DNA of 64,000 bases from Chryseomicrobium aureum. Lineage in GTDB: Bacteria > Bacillota > Bacilli > Bacillales_A > Planococcaceae. Location: positions 434,001 to 498,000 of the forward strand of contig NZ_JAFBFG010000001.1 of the NCBI RefSeq assembly GCF_016909155.1. The letters run 5' to 3'. This document shows positions 9,155 through 17,107 of this stretch, piece after piece. The position numbers and the translations under genes are program-made. The notes beneath the pieces were generated by a model. That model saw only the letters and a list, made by a program, of their open reading frames with translations, was not told the DNA's origin and made no database searches. Position 1 is the first letter of the stretch. Each line of letters opens with the position of its first letter.

Positions 9155-10795
9155 ATGAAAAAATATCGAGTGGATGTCCAAGCGATGACCTGTACCGGAT
9201 GCGAAGAACACGTGGTAGTCGCGCTTGAAGCGATTGGCGCAAAAGAAATCCAAGCTGATTTTCGAAAAGGTGAAGCTGTATTTAAACTGCCGGAAAACAT
9301 GGAGGTTCAAAAGGCACAAAAAGCAATTGCTGATGCCAACTATCAGCCGGGGGAAGCAGAAGAAGTCCGAGCCCAAGAAGCACTCCGCCCAGATGAAGAA
9401 GGCGAGTATGACTACATCATCATCGGTTCCGGGGGCGCTGCCTTTTCTTCCGCCATCGAAGCTGTGAAACATGGGGCGAAAGTGGCGATGATTGAACGGG
9501 GAACGGTAGGCGGTACCTGTGTGAACATTGGCTGTGTTCCTTCCAAAACCTTGTTACGGGCCGGAGAAATCAATCACTTGGCCAAGAATAATCCGTTTAT
9601 CGGGCTGCACACCTCAGCGGGGGAAGTGGATTTGGCTCCGCTGGTCAAACAGAAAGAGGAATTGGTGACGGATCTCCGGAACAAGAAATATGTCGATTTG
9701 GTTGAAGACTACGGTTTTGAGTTGATCAAAGGGGAAGCCAGATTTATAGATGAACACACTATTGAAGTGGCCGGCATGAAGCTTTCTGCCAAACAGTTTC
9801 TGATTGCGACGGGGGCGGCTCCGGCTATGCCAGCCATTTCCGGACTGGAAGAAGTGGATTACTTGACCAGCACAACCTTATTGGAGCTAAAGAAAGTGCC
9901 GAAACGCCTGACGGTCATCGGTTCCGGCTATATTGGTGTGGAATTGGGTCAGTTATTTCACCACCTCGGATCCGAAGTCACACTGATGCAAAGAAGTTCG
10001 CGCCTGTTCCAGGAATACGATCCGGAAATCTCGGAAGCCCTCACGAAAGCTTTGACCGAGCAAGGCATTCGGTTAGTGACCGGTGCCACGTACGAGCGAA
10101 TTGAACAGGACGGAGAGGTGAAAAAAGTATATGTCGAGGTGGACGGTCAGAAGCGAATCATTGAATCCGATCAACTGCTGATTGCAGCCGGCCGAACGCC
10201 CAATACGGAAAGCTTGAATTTGAACGCGGCGGGTGTTGAAACAGGGCGCCTCGGAGAAGTTCGGATTGATGATTATGCCAAGACCACCAATGAACGAATT
10301 TATGCAGCAGGCGACGTTACGCTCGGTCCTCAGTTTGTTTATGTCGCGGCTTATCAAGGGCGAGTGGCAGCAGGAAATGCGCTCGGTGGGCAGAAGGAAA
10401 AGTTGGATTTGGCCATTGTGCCGGGTGTTACGTTTACAGCGCCGGCGGTTGCCACCGTCGGCTTGACAGAGAAACAGGCAAAAGAAAACGGCTATGACGT
10501 TATCACTTCCGTCCTGCCGTTGGAGGCTGTTCCGCGAGCGCAAGTGAACCGGGAGACGACCGGCGTGTTCAAACTGGTGGCGGATGCGAAAACACGCCAG
10601 CTGCTGGGCGGGCATATCGTAGCGGAAAATGCAGGAGATGTCATTTATGCAGTGACACTTGCTGTGAAGTTCGGTTTGACCATCGAAAACATTAGCGACA
10701 CCTTTGCGCCGTATTTAACCATGGCGGAAGGGGTGAAATTGGCTGCCCTCACGTTCGACAAGGATGTTTCCCAACTGTCTTGCTGTGCCGGTTAA
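9155..10795 (+). CDS. merA: MerA, mercuric reductase with one N-terminal metal-binding domain
   Basis: The enzyme reduces Hg(II) to volatile Hg(0) with NADPH in the cytosol. At 546 residues it has one heavy-metal-associated domain (MTCTGC, Cys13 and Cys16), an FAD-binding GSGGAAF motif, the redox pair Cys122 and Cys127 in [13 protein letters not shown], an NAD(P)-binding GSGYIGVE, and the C-terminal vicinal pair Cys543-Cys544 that hands mercury to the active site. GGAGGAGGAG lies before the ATG. No merB, merT or merP is in the island, so only inorganic mercury resistance is predicted. Confidence 0.96.
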   Translation: MKKYRVDVQAMTCTGCEEHVVVALEAIGAKEIQADFRKGEAVFKLPENMEVQKAQKAIADANYQPGEAEEVRAQEALRPDEEGEYDYIIIGSGGAAFSSAIEAVKHGAKVAMIERGTVGGTCVNIGCVPSKTLLRAGEINHLAKNNPFIGLHTSAGEVDLAPLVKQKEELVTDLRNKKYVDLVEDYGFELIKGEARFIDEHTIEVAGMKLSAKQFLIATGAAPAMPAISGLEEVDYLTSTTLLELKKVPKRLTVIGSGYIGVELGQLFHHLGSEVTLMQRSSRLFQEYDPEISEALTKALTEQGIRLVTGATYERIEQDGEVKKVYVEVDGQKRIIESDQLLIAAGRTPNTESLNLNAAGVETGRLGEVRIDDYAKTTNERIYAAGDVTLGPQFVYVAAYQGRVAAGNALGGQKEKLDLAIVPGVTFTAPAVATVGLTEKQAKENGYDVITSVLPLEAVPRAQVNRETTGVFKLVADAKTRQLLGGHIVAENAGDVIYAVTLAVKFGLTIENISDTFAPYLTMAEGVKLAALTFDKDVSQLSCCAG

Positions 10796-10923
10796 AAGGG
10801 TTAAACAAGTAAATTCTAATGGAAAATAGGATTCCCTAGTTGCTATGGTCAGGGTTAAGTAGATCGAAATCAGAAAAGAAACTATTTGCCAATAGAACTC
10901 AAAGGTTGAAGGGAGCATTAAAG

Positions 10924-11031
10924 TTGATTTATACGATTTTCTTATTCGTCATCGCAGGAATAGCTGAAATTGGCGGAGGTTATTTGATTTGGTTATGGCT
11001 GCTAAAAAGGATAAAAAGAGAAATCGCTTGA
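10924..11031 (+). pseudogene. 5' fragment of a ynfA-like (UPF0060) membrane protein gene
   Basis: A TTG start after GGGAG opens a frame whose first 26 codons match the N-terminus of the small YnfA/UPF0060 membrane family ([14 protein letters not shown]). After that the similarity stops, near 11001, and the frame runs nine codons into the next gene. The normal protein is about 108 residues, so three quarters are missing. The deletion joined it to the resA-like gene, whose start now overlaps it. Confidence 0.7.
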
Positions 11032-11539
11032 TTATGAGGACAAGTATTTTGTTCATTCTGGTCGTCGTTATTGCATTTACTATCTACAACGGATTAACCA
11101 AAGAGAAAAACGAATTGCTGCAAGTTGGAGATTGGGCACCCGATTTTGCTTTGACGGATTTGAATGGGAACGGGATCAGCTGTCTGAGTACAAAGGGCAG
11201 GGGGTGTTCGTGAACTTTTGGGGTACTTGGTGCAAACCGTGCGAAAAAGAGTTCCCGCTGATGGAAAAGCAGTACCAAGTATACAAGGACCAAGGTGTAG
11301 AGATACTCGCTGTCAATATTGCACAATCCGATTATGAAGTGAGACAATTTGCTGTACAGCGAAATTTAACGTTCCCGGTTGTTATCGATAAGGACAAAAG
11401 TGTTATGGAAGCCTATACTATTCGTCCATTGCCCACTACATTGTTGGTCAATCAAGAGGGAAAAATCGAGAAAATCATTACGGGTGAAATGTCCGAAGAG
11501 GATATTGCGAGTTATATGGAACAGATCAAACCGAGCTGA
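10989..11539 (+). pseudogene. ResA/TlpA-like thiol-disulfide oxidoreductase, frameshifted
   Basis: The first reading frame encodes a positively charged start, one membrane anchor (about residues 17-35) and a segment ending DFALTDLNG. The second frame resumes with RDQLSEYKGQ and carries the thioredoxin motif WCKPC through to the end. Comparison with ResA indicates loss of one base, probably a G in the GGG run near 11163-11176. Such proteins are membrane-anchored extracytoplasmic thiol reductants, used for example in cytochrome c maturation. The start may be TTG 10989 or ATG 10995. A sequencing error in the G run is an alternative to true decay. Confidence 0.75.
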
Positions 11540-11863
11540 TACAACTGAGTTCCCCAGAATAGTGCGAGCCACGTATTTTGAAAATTGATGCAAGGAAAAA
11601 ACGAGAAAAAGACATTTCTTTAAAGTGGACTAAACCACAAGAAAAGCAATGTCAGGTGTAGAAAATATATAAACAAAAATCAGGTAAAGATCCTACACCG
11701 GACTGATTGGAAGGTCTGTTCTTTTAGGGCAATTAGTAAAGGGTATGAATTACCTGTTTGAAATCAAGATATCTGCACAAAAAGTCGAAACTTTTTCGTT
11801 AAGCTATAAGAGGTTGATACTTATGGAAAGTATAGAAAATTGACATATTCGGAGGGCATCTAC
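11540..11863. other. Gene-free stretch before the island lipoprotein gene
   Basis: No credible coding frame is visible in these 324 bases. A dyad, ATACTT and AAGTAT with a 5-base gap at 11817-11833, lies about 30 bases before the lipoprotein start and could be an operator or part of the leader. A longer-range pairing of GGTGTAG (near 11656) with CTACACC (near 11694) is weak. I could not place a convincing promoter. Confidence 0.4.
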
Positions 11864-12880
11864 ATGAAAAAAAAGAGAATGAGCATAGCGGTACTGTCGG
11901 CTTTACTTTTACTGGCCGGCTGCAGCAATGATACAACGGATTCATTTGAAGTGCCGTTTGAAGGGGAACTGAACCATGTCCATGGGATGGGTTATGCAGG
12001 AGAAGAGAACGGACTGTACTTTGCATCACATACTGGGCCAAAAATTTACCGCGATGGCGAGTGGTTTGAAACAGCGGATAATTTTTACGATTATATGGGC
12101 TTTAACGCCGTAGATGAGGGCTTCTATTCTTCAGGACACCCGAGTGCAGATTCAGATTTGCCCAATCCACTTGGGATTCAGCGAAGTATAGATGGCGGCG
12201 AAACTTTGGAAGAGATTGCATTCCAAGGAGAAACGGACTTTCATGCGATGGCGGTAGGGTACAACAGTCACGATATCTTCCTGCTCAATCCGGCAAAAAA
12301 CTCTTTGCTGGAAGCCGGATTTTACAAAAGTAACGATAAAGGAGAATCGTGGGAACCTGTGAAGGCTGAAGGGTTGAATGGGGAAGTGACTGCGCTCGCC
12401 CTTCACCCGACTGATTCGAACTTCGTCGCTGCGGCTACGGCTGCAGGGGTTTATTTCTCGCAGGATGGCGGCGAAGTTTTTGAAGCGATTACAGCCGGAA
12501 ATGAAACAGGCACAGCGGTGCATTTCACCGAAGACCAGTTGTATTTCGGAAGCTACGGGACAGCGGCGGCTCTGGTGAAGTATACTATGGAAAATGAAGA
12601 ACTCGAGCCGGTGGATACACCGGACCTTTCACAAGATGCCATCGCTTTTATTGCACAAAACCCGATGGATGGAATGGAACTGGCGATCTACACATTTGAA
12701 GGAAATGCCTACTTGTCGGAAGACGGATTACAGACCTGGAAGAGGGAAAAACCAAGTAGAAACCAGCACGGAATGTGCGGGGAAAAATTCGGCAATCTGG
12801 ATTTCCAATCAATGACCATTTTATCACCGTGTGGGGGATTGGCTACAAATGGATCAATGAAATGGAATAATACTAGATAA
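11864..12880 (+). CDS. Lipoprotein of the F510_1955 glycosylhydrolase-like (BNR/sialidase-fold) family
   Basis: The ATG at 11864 follows a GGAGGG ribosome site and opens a lipoprotein signal with lipobox LLAGC. The rest reads as a beta-propeller with Asp-box-like repeats (SIDGGETLEE, SNDKGESWEP, SQDGGEVFEA, SEDGLQTW). Proteins of this kind are often found beside copper genes in Firmicutes; their biochemical role is unknown. The last 37 or so codons (after QTW) do not look like the family. A single missing base near 12739 would restore an ending EEGKTK and a stop at 12757, so the tail is probably a frameshift product. Confidence 0.75.
   Translation: MKKKRMSIAVLSALLLLAGCSNDTTDSFEVPFEGELNHVHGMGYAGEENGLYFASHTGPKIYRDGEWFETADNFYDYMGFNAVDEGFYSSGHPSADSDLPNPLGIQRSIDGGETLEEIAFQGETDFHAMAVGYNSHDIFLLNPAKNSLLEAGFYKSNDKGESWEPVKAEGLNGEVTALALHPTDSNFVAAATAAGVYFSQDGGEVFEAITAGNETGTAVHFTEDQLYFGSYGTAAALVKYTMENEELEPVDTPDLSQDAIAFIAQNPMDGMELAIYTFEGNAYLSEDGLQTWKREKPSRNQHGMCGEKFGNLDFQSMTILSPCGGLATNGSMKWNNTR
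12775..12870 (+). pseudogene. Possible C-terminal remnant of an OmpR-type response regulator
   Basis: Read in a different frame from the lipoprotein tail, this stretch encodes about 31 residues with the pattern NDHFITVWGIGYKW before a TAA stop. TVWGxGYK is the signature of the wing at the end of OmpR/PhoB DNA-binding domains. No upstream part is present in frame. It would be the last piece of a two-component regulator lost by deletion. Based on a short match only. Confidence 0.45.
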
Positions 12881-12884
12881 AGAT

Positions 12885-12921
12885 AAAAGGCTCATCGGAA
12901 AATATCTCCAATGAGCCTTTT
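12885..12921. terminator. Bidirectional terminator between the lipoprotein and csp3 genes
   Basis: AAAAGGCTCAT (12885-12895) pairs with ATGAGCCTTTT (12911-12921), with further GGA/TCC pairing inside. It has A/T tracts on both sides and sits between convergent genes, so it can serve both strands. Confidence 0.85.
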
Positions 12922-12929
12922 CGGGTAAA

Positions 12930-13262
12930 TTACGCAACGTTACGGCAAGCTTCTGCACATCTGCGGCAAGCTTCCGCACAGCGTTTGCAATGGTCGTGAT
13001 GGTCGGCGTGCTTCTCGCATTCATCTGCGCATGCTTCACAAATGGTTGCGCAAACGGCTGCCAGTTCGGAAACGAACGGCGAATTGCGGGTAATTGCATG
13101 TTCCAGAAATGCGCAAATGTCTGCACATTCACGGTCTAATCGAATACATTGGGCCACCATCTTCACATCTTCTTCCTGCAGACAAGCATCAAAACAATGG
13201 TTACATTCCGCCGCACAATCGTGCAATGCCTGAATCAATTCCTGATGTTGTTCATGAGCCAT
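12930..13262 (-). CDS. Cytosolic copper storage protein (Csp3-like, four-helix bundle)
   Basis: This 110-residue protein has 16 cysteines, mostly spaced CxxC, CxxxC or similar along helices (positions 16, 20, 23, 27, 39, 46, 50, 71, 75, 78, 82, 92, 95, 99, 102 and 106), and a histidine-rich turn (HADHHDHC). This matches the DUF326 / Csp3 family, exemplified by B. subtilis YhjQ, which packs many Cu(I) ions inside a four-helix bundle. There is no signal peptide, so it is the cytosolic type. The start is the ATG at 13262 behind GGAGG; longer upstream frames lack a ribosome site. Confidence 0.88.
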   Translation of the reverse strand: MAHEQHQELIQALHDCAAECNHCFDACLQEEDVKMVAQCIRLDRECADICAFLEHAITRNSPFVSELAAVCATICEACADECEKHADHHDHCKRCAEACRRCAEACRNVA

Positions 13263-13606
13263 GCTAAAACCTCCATTTTTTATATTTTTGCTTCCGTTTC
13301 TAATATTCCCTCTACTTTCCAGACTAAACGGAAATACCGAAACTCCATAGAAACTGCACAAATTTATTGGCGAAACAGCAAACTCCTTCCGAAAAAAACA
13401 AAAGTATATCTGGTGATAGCCCATTGTCGGCCGTTTATAGAAAAGTGATCGAATATCAAATCAATAGGGTGGTTTTTTCTTTTTGGTCACAGTAAATTCC
13501 TTGGGCGTCCAGAAAACAAAGACAAAGTAAAAATGAAACTGAAAACTTGATATACCCTAATGAGGTATGTTAAGTTTGTGGAAATACTACTCTAGGAGGA
13601 ATAAGA
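13263..13606. other. Divergent intergenic region between csp3 and copZ
   Basis: These 344 bases should hold the promoters for csp3 (leftward) and copZ (rightward). I see no coding frame that I believe. The clear element is the copZ-proximal dyad at 13552-13568. Confidence 0.5.
13552..13568 (+). promoter_or_regulatory. CsoR-like copper operator upstream of copZ
   Basis: ATACC and GGTAT flank CTAATGA, giving a 17-bp dyad close to the TACCC/GGGTA type sites bound by the copper sensor CsoR. It overlaps a TTGATA -35-like element (13547-13552) and lies 38 bp ahead of copZ. No csoR gene is in the window, so a chromosomal CsoR would have to act on it. Confidence 0.6.
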
Positions 13607-13810
13607 ATGATTGAAACATTAAAAGTACAAGGCATGTCCTGCAGCCACTGTGTAAACTCGGTTGAAACGGGCGTCGGTGAACTCGAAGGGGTTTCATCTG
13701 TGGCAGTTGATCTTAAAAAAGGTGAAGTGGCAGTGGATTATGACGCTGGCAAGACATCATTAAACGAAATTCAGGAAGCGATTGAAGAACAAGGATATGC
13801 CGTCGTATAA
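13607..13810 (+). CDS. copZ: CopZ, copper chaperone
   Basis: The product is a 67-residue single heavy-metal-associated domain with the motif GMSCSHC (Cys12 and Cys15). Such proteins carry Cu(I) in the cytosol to P-type ATPases or to CsoR. AGGAGG precedes the ATG. It sits between the copper storage gene and the CopB ATPase gene, and a hairpin directly after the stop gives it its own transcript end. Confidence 0.93.
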   Translation: MIETLKVQGMSCSHCVNSVETGVGELEGVSSVAVDLKKGEVAVDYDAGKTSLNEIQEAIEEQGYAVV

Positions 13811-13839
13811 GAGTGCTTTCACAGCACTCTTTACTTTTA
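13811..13839 (+). terminator. Terminator after copZ
   Basis: GAGTGCT and AGCACTC pair around TTCAC and are followed by TTTACTTTT. It starts at the base after the copZ stop codon. Confidence 0.75.
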
Positions 13840-13845
13840 AAAGAA

Positions 13846-13866
13846 ATATACGCCGCGGTAGTATAT
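13846..13866 (+). promoter_or_regulatory. Near-palindrome upstream of copB, candidate operator
   Basis: ATATAC and GTATAT form the outer arms of a 21-bp dyad centred on CCGCGG, 77 bp ahead of copB. It does not match the dyad before copZ, so the two copper units may answer to different regulators. No binding protein can be named. Confidence 0.4.
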
Positions 13867-13943
13867 TGGGGGCTTTGTGGCTGTTAAGAATGTCATAAGG
13901 GTAATTGGAATTAAGAAGCACTATTTTGAAGGAGGCGTACTGA

Positions 13944-15968
13944 ATGGTTAAAAGTGAAAAAGACCATCACCACCATCACGACGAACAAGCAGATCACAGT
14001 AAAATGGACCATTCCGATCATAGCGGGCATGATCACGGCCATCATCACCACGGTAATTTTAAAGAGATTTTCTTAAAGTCGCTGCCGGTTGGCATCATCA
14101 TTCTGTTATTGTCGCCGATGATGGACATTCGGCTTCCCTTTCAATTCACTTTTCCATACTCGGATATTGTGGTCGCAGGATTAGCAACCATCTTATTGGT
14201 TTATGGGGGGAAACCTTTCTTTCAGGGGGCGATAGAAGAATTCAGGCAAAAAGCGCCGGGTATGATGGCCCTTATTTCTTTAGGGTTGTCCGTTTCCTAT
14301 CTGTATAGCATTTATGCGGTGCTGGCACGCTATGTGACTGGCGAACACATCATGGACTTTTTCTTTGAATTTGCTTCCTTGCTGTTGATCATGCTCCTTG
14401 GACATTGGATCGAAATGAAGGCTGTCGGAGAGGCAGGAGACGCGCAAAAATCGCTCGCTGAATTGGTGCCGAAAGATGCACATGTGGTATTGGAAGACGA
14501 TTCCATTGAGACGCGTCCCGTAAATGAGTTGAAAGTCGGAGACCTTGTACGGGTTCAGGCCGGAGAAAATGTCCCTGCCGATGGCATCATCAAAAGAGGC
14601 ACCTCCCGGATCAATGAAGCTTTGCTGACGGGGGAATCTAAACCCATTGAAAAAGGAGCCGGAGACAAAGTAATCGGCGGTTCCACGAACGGTGCAGGCA
14701 TCTTATATCTTGAAGTACAGGAAACCGGCGACCAATCGTTCATTTCTCAAGTTCAAACCCTGATAAGCCAAGCGCAGGATCAACCTTCAAGAGCTGAAAA
14801 TCTTGCTCAAAAAGTAGCCGGCTGGCTGTTTTATATCGCCATTGCGGTGGCTTTCATCGCTTTTGTCGTTTGGCTGTACATTGCTGACATTCAAACCGCT
14901 ATTCTTTTTACGGTTACGACATTAGTCATTGCATGTCCACACGCTCTCGGCCTTGCCATTCCGCTGGTTATTGCACGAAGCACCAGTTTAGGTGCAAGCC
15001 GCGGGCTGTTGGTGAAAGACCGCGAAGCATTGGAGTTAGCAACTAAGGCTGATGTAATGATACTGGATAAAACGGGTACGTTGACTACTGGCGAATTTAA
15101 AGTTTTGAACATGGAAACACTGGATGGTCAACATACCGAAGCCGAAATCGCGGCGTTAATGGCAGGGATTGAAGGCGGATCCAGCCACCCAATCGCCCAG
15201 TCAATAGTCCAATACGCTGAGAAACAAGGGATTCAGCCTGTCCACTTTGATTCGATTGATGTTGTGTCGGGTGCGGGTATAGAAGGAAACGCCAATGGCC
15301 GCAAATACGAATTGATCAGCCAAAAGGCACTTGGAAGAGATGTAGCGGTGGATGTTCCCAAAGGGGCAACATTAAGTATACTGGTTGAGGACGGGAATCC
15401 GATCGGTACGGTCGCATTAGGCGATGAATTGAAAGAAACGAGCAGAACGCTGATACAGGCATTGAAGAATTACAATATAAAACCGATTATGGCTACAGGC
15501 GACAATGAAACGGCTGCCCAAGGAGTAGCAGAGAAACTGGGCATTGAATACAGAGCCAATCAATCGCCGCAAGATAAATATGATTTAGTGGAATCACTGA
15601 AAAATAATGGACAAACGGTCATTATGGTCGGCGACGGCGTAAACGATGCACCATCCCTTGCAATAGCAGACGTGGGTATTGCAGTCGGTGCGGGAACGCA
15701 AGTCGCCATTGATTCCGCTGATGTGATTTTGACTCAGTCGGATCCAGGAGATATTGAATCCTTTATCGAATTGGCCAACAAAACAACCAGTAAAATGAAA
15801 CAGAACCTCGTGTGGGGAGCCGGATACAACTTTATCGCCATTCCCATAGCTGCGGGGGGGCTAGCTTTCATTGGAATTACGTTGGTTCCTGCAGTAGGAG
15901 CAGTTCTGATGTCCGTATCCACCGTTATCGTGGCTATTAATGCGATGACATTAAAGCTAAAGAATTAG
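13944..15968 (+). CDS. copB: CopB-type P1B-ATPase, copper/silver exporter
   Basis: This 674-residue ATPase has a cytosolic histidine-rich tail (first 40 residues, with HHHHH and HGHHHHG runs) instead of a CxxC domain. The membrane metal site reads Cys331-Pro-His (CPH), which defines the CopB class rather than the CPC class of CopA. The phosphorylation site DKTGT is at Asp375, with TGES and GDGVND also present, and the last membrane segments carry YNFIAIP and MSVST. It expels copper or silver across the membrane. GGAGG precedes the ATG. Confidence 0.93.
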   Translation: MVKSEKDHHHHHDEQADHSKMDHSDHSGHDHGHHHHGNFKEIFLKSLPVGIIILLLSPMMDIRLPFQFTFPYSDIVVAGLATILLVYGGKPFFQGAIEEFRQKAPGMMALISLGLSVSYLYSIYAVLARYVTGEHIMDFFFEFASLLLIMLLGHWIEMKAVGEAGDAQKSLAELVPKDAHVVLEDDSIETRPVNELKVGDLVRVQAGENVPADGIIKRGTSRINEALLTGESKPIEKGAGDKVIGGSTNGAGILYLEVQETGDQSFISQVQTLISQAQDQPSRAENLAQKVAGWLFYIAIAVAFIAFVVWLYIADIQTAILFTVTTLVIACPHALGLAIPLVIARSTSLGASRGLLVKDREALELATKADVMILDKTGTLTTGEFKVLNMETLDGQHTEAEIAALMAGIEGGSSHPIAQSIVQYAEKQGIQPVHFDSIDVVSGAGIEGNANGRKYELISQKALGRDVAVDVPKGATLSILVEDGNPIGTVALGDELKETSRTLIQALKNYNIKPIMATGDNETAAQGVAEKLGIEYRANQSPQDKYDLVESLKNNGQTVIMVGDGVNDAPSLAIADVGIAVGAGTQVAIDSADVILTQSDPGDIESFIELANKTTSKMKQNLVWGAGYNFIAIPIAAGGLAFIGITLVPAVGAVLMSVSTVIVAINAMTLKLKN

Positions 15969-16130
15969 ACCTGTCAAACCCCGTGTTTAAAAGTCGTACA
16001 CGAGAAGTGCTGCCTCCCAAAAGTTGAATTCTTTAACTTTTGAGGTATCGTTTTAAATGAGATTAAAGTCAAACAAAGGTTTTAAGACTTTGGATAATTA
16101 AATATAGTTAACATAGAAGAAATTATAGGA

Positions 16131-16167
16131 AGAGAAGAAGTCAAAAAAGCTTCTTCTCTTTTCTTAT
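16131..16167 (+). terminator. Terminator downstream of copB
   Basis: AGAGAAGAAG (16131-16140) and CTTCTTCTCT (16150-16159) form a 10-bp stem followed by TTTCTTATT. It is the first strong terminator after copB, about 160 bp past the stop. Confidence 0.75.
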
Positions 16168-16226
16168 TAGATTCTTTTAATACATAAAAAGTTTTCGAAA
16201 ATAGAGCAATCAATAATTAAAATGGG

Positions 16227-16246
16227 TATAATAGGAACAAACGTTC
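16227..16246 (+). promoter_or_regulatory. Orphan promoter with LexA/DinR-like box
   Basis: TATAAT (16227-16232) is followed two bases later by GAAC-AAAC-GTTC, which fits the Bacillus LexA consensus core GAACNNNNGTTC. The box would cover the transcription start. No -35 is obvious and no gene follows on this strand, so the SOS-controlled gene it served appears lost. Confidence 0.45.
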
Positions 16247-16389
16247 TTATTGGAAATGTGGCAGTTCAGCTTCAGCACTTCTGGTGATTTTCATATCCTC
16301 ACACTCTTTCCTGATTTGTTTTTTGAATTTCTCTTATATTCAGAATCGCAGAGATTACAGCTTCTGTAAATCAATAAAATGAATCCATT

Positions 16390-16534
16390 CCGGAATTTTT
16401 CATTTTTTTAAATGAAACCGGAAAGGCAATCGGACTTTCCGGACCCATTTCTTGTTTTCGATCAATTGTTTTCGGCAGTCTGCGGAAAACAGCCCTTTCT
16501 TTTGAATCAAGTAAGGGGCGTGCCCCTTACTTGA
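16390..16534. repeat. Cluster of four inverted repeats
   Basis: Repeat one pairs TTTCATTT with AAATGAAA, with outer CCGG arms (16390-16421). Repeat two pairs CCGGAAAG with CTTTCCGG (16418-16442). Repeat three pairs GTTTTCGGCAG with CTGCGGAAAAC at 10 of 11 positions (16468-16490). Repeat four has perfect 13-bp arms beginning TCAAGTAAGGGGC around a GT centre (16507-16534). The last could terminate the radC transcript, but the density suggests a plasmid control region such as an origin. Confidence 0.6.
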
Positions 16535-16541
16535 GGGAATT

Positions 16542-16992
16542 TTAGAAATAGCCTTTTTCTTTTAAGGAAATGCCACCTTCATTTCCGACAATCACGTGGT
16601 CGAGTAATTCGATGCCGAGTATCTCGCCGCATCCCTCAAGCCGTTTCGATACTGCGATATCTTCCATGCTCGGGGACCCGAAGGATGGTTATGGGCAACG
16701 ATGATGCTGTGAGCATTGTTCATAATGGCTGTCTTGAAGACCTCACGGGGAGGGACGATGCTGGCACCTAAAGACCCTGTAGGACAGCGGTGTACCGTAA
16801 TGACTTGGTTCTTTGCGTTTAAACAAATGACGAGGAACACCTCACGGTCTTCATCTCCTATGAGTGCCTGAACAAATTTGATGGCATCTATGGGTTCGTT
16901 ATCTTCTCCGGTAGGTAACTTTTATATGACTCTTCAATTTCTTTGATCTCCTGTTTAATCCGTGTAATTTCAATGATTTTTTCAAAATGCAT
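16542..16992 (-). pseudogene. radC-family (JAB domain) gene with two frameshifts
   Basis: Read leftward from the ATG at 16992 (GGGAG ribosome site), the pieces in three frames join into a mobile-element-type RadC protein: an N-terminal helix (MHFEKIIEITRIKQEI), then EDREVFLVICLNAKNQ, HRCPTGSLGASIV, the JAMM-like metal motif AHNHPSG, and finally [14 protein letters not shown] and ISLKEKGYF before TAA. One base is missing near 16915 and one near 16683, and the Asp after HPSG is lost at the second site. Such radC genes commonly ride on plasmids and integrative elements. Confidence 0.8.
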
Positions 16993-17107
16993 GTGTATCG
17001 CTCCCTTTCAATTTTGGTCCGCCGGGCGGAAGTAGTCCCAAAAGGGATTATTTTTTGCCTTTTGGTAAGGAAGACGGATACACCACCTAGAGGGCCGGTC
17101 AAGGGTC

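Larger units (their letters stand above)
15969..16541. other. Non-coding, inverted-repeat-rich stretch after copB
   Basis: These 573 bases hold no believable gene. They contain a hairpin (CCTC..AAAAGTT with AACTTTTGAGG, 16013-16045), a terminator (16131-16166), a TATAAT with a LexA-like box (16227-16246), and four closely packed inverted repeats (16390-16534), each listed separately. Confidence 0.6.
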
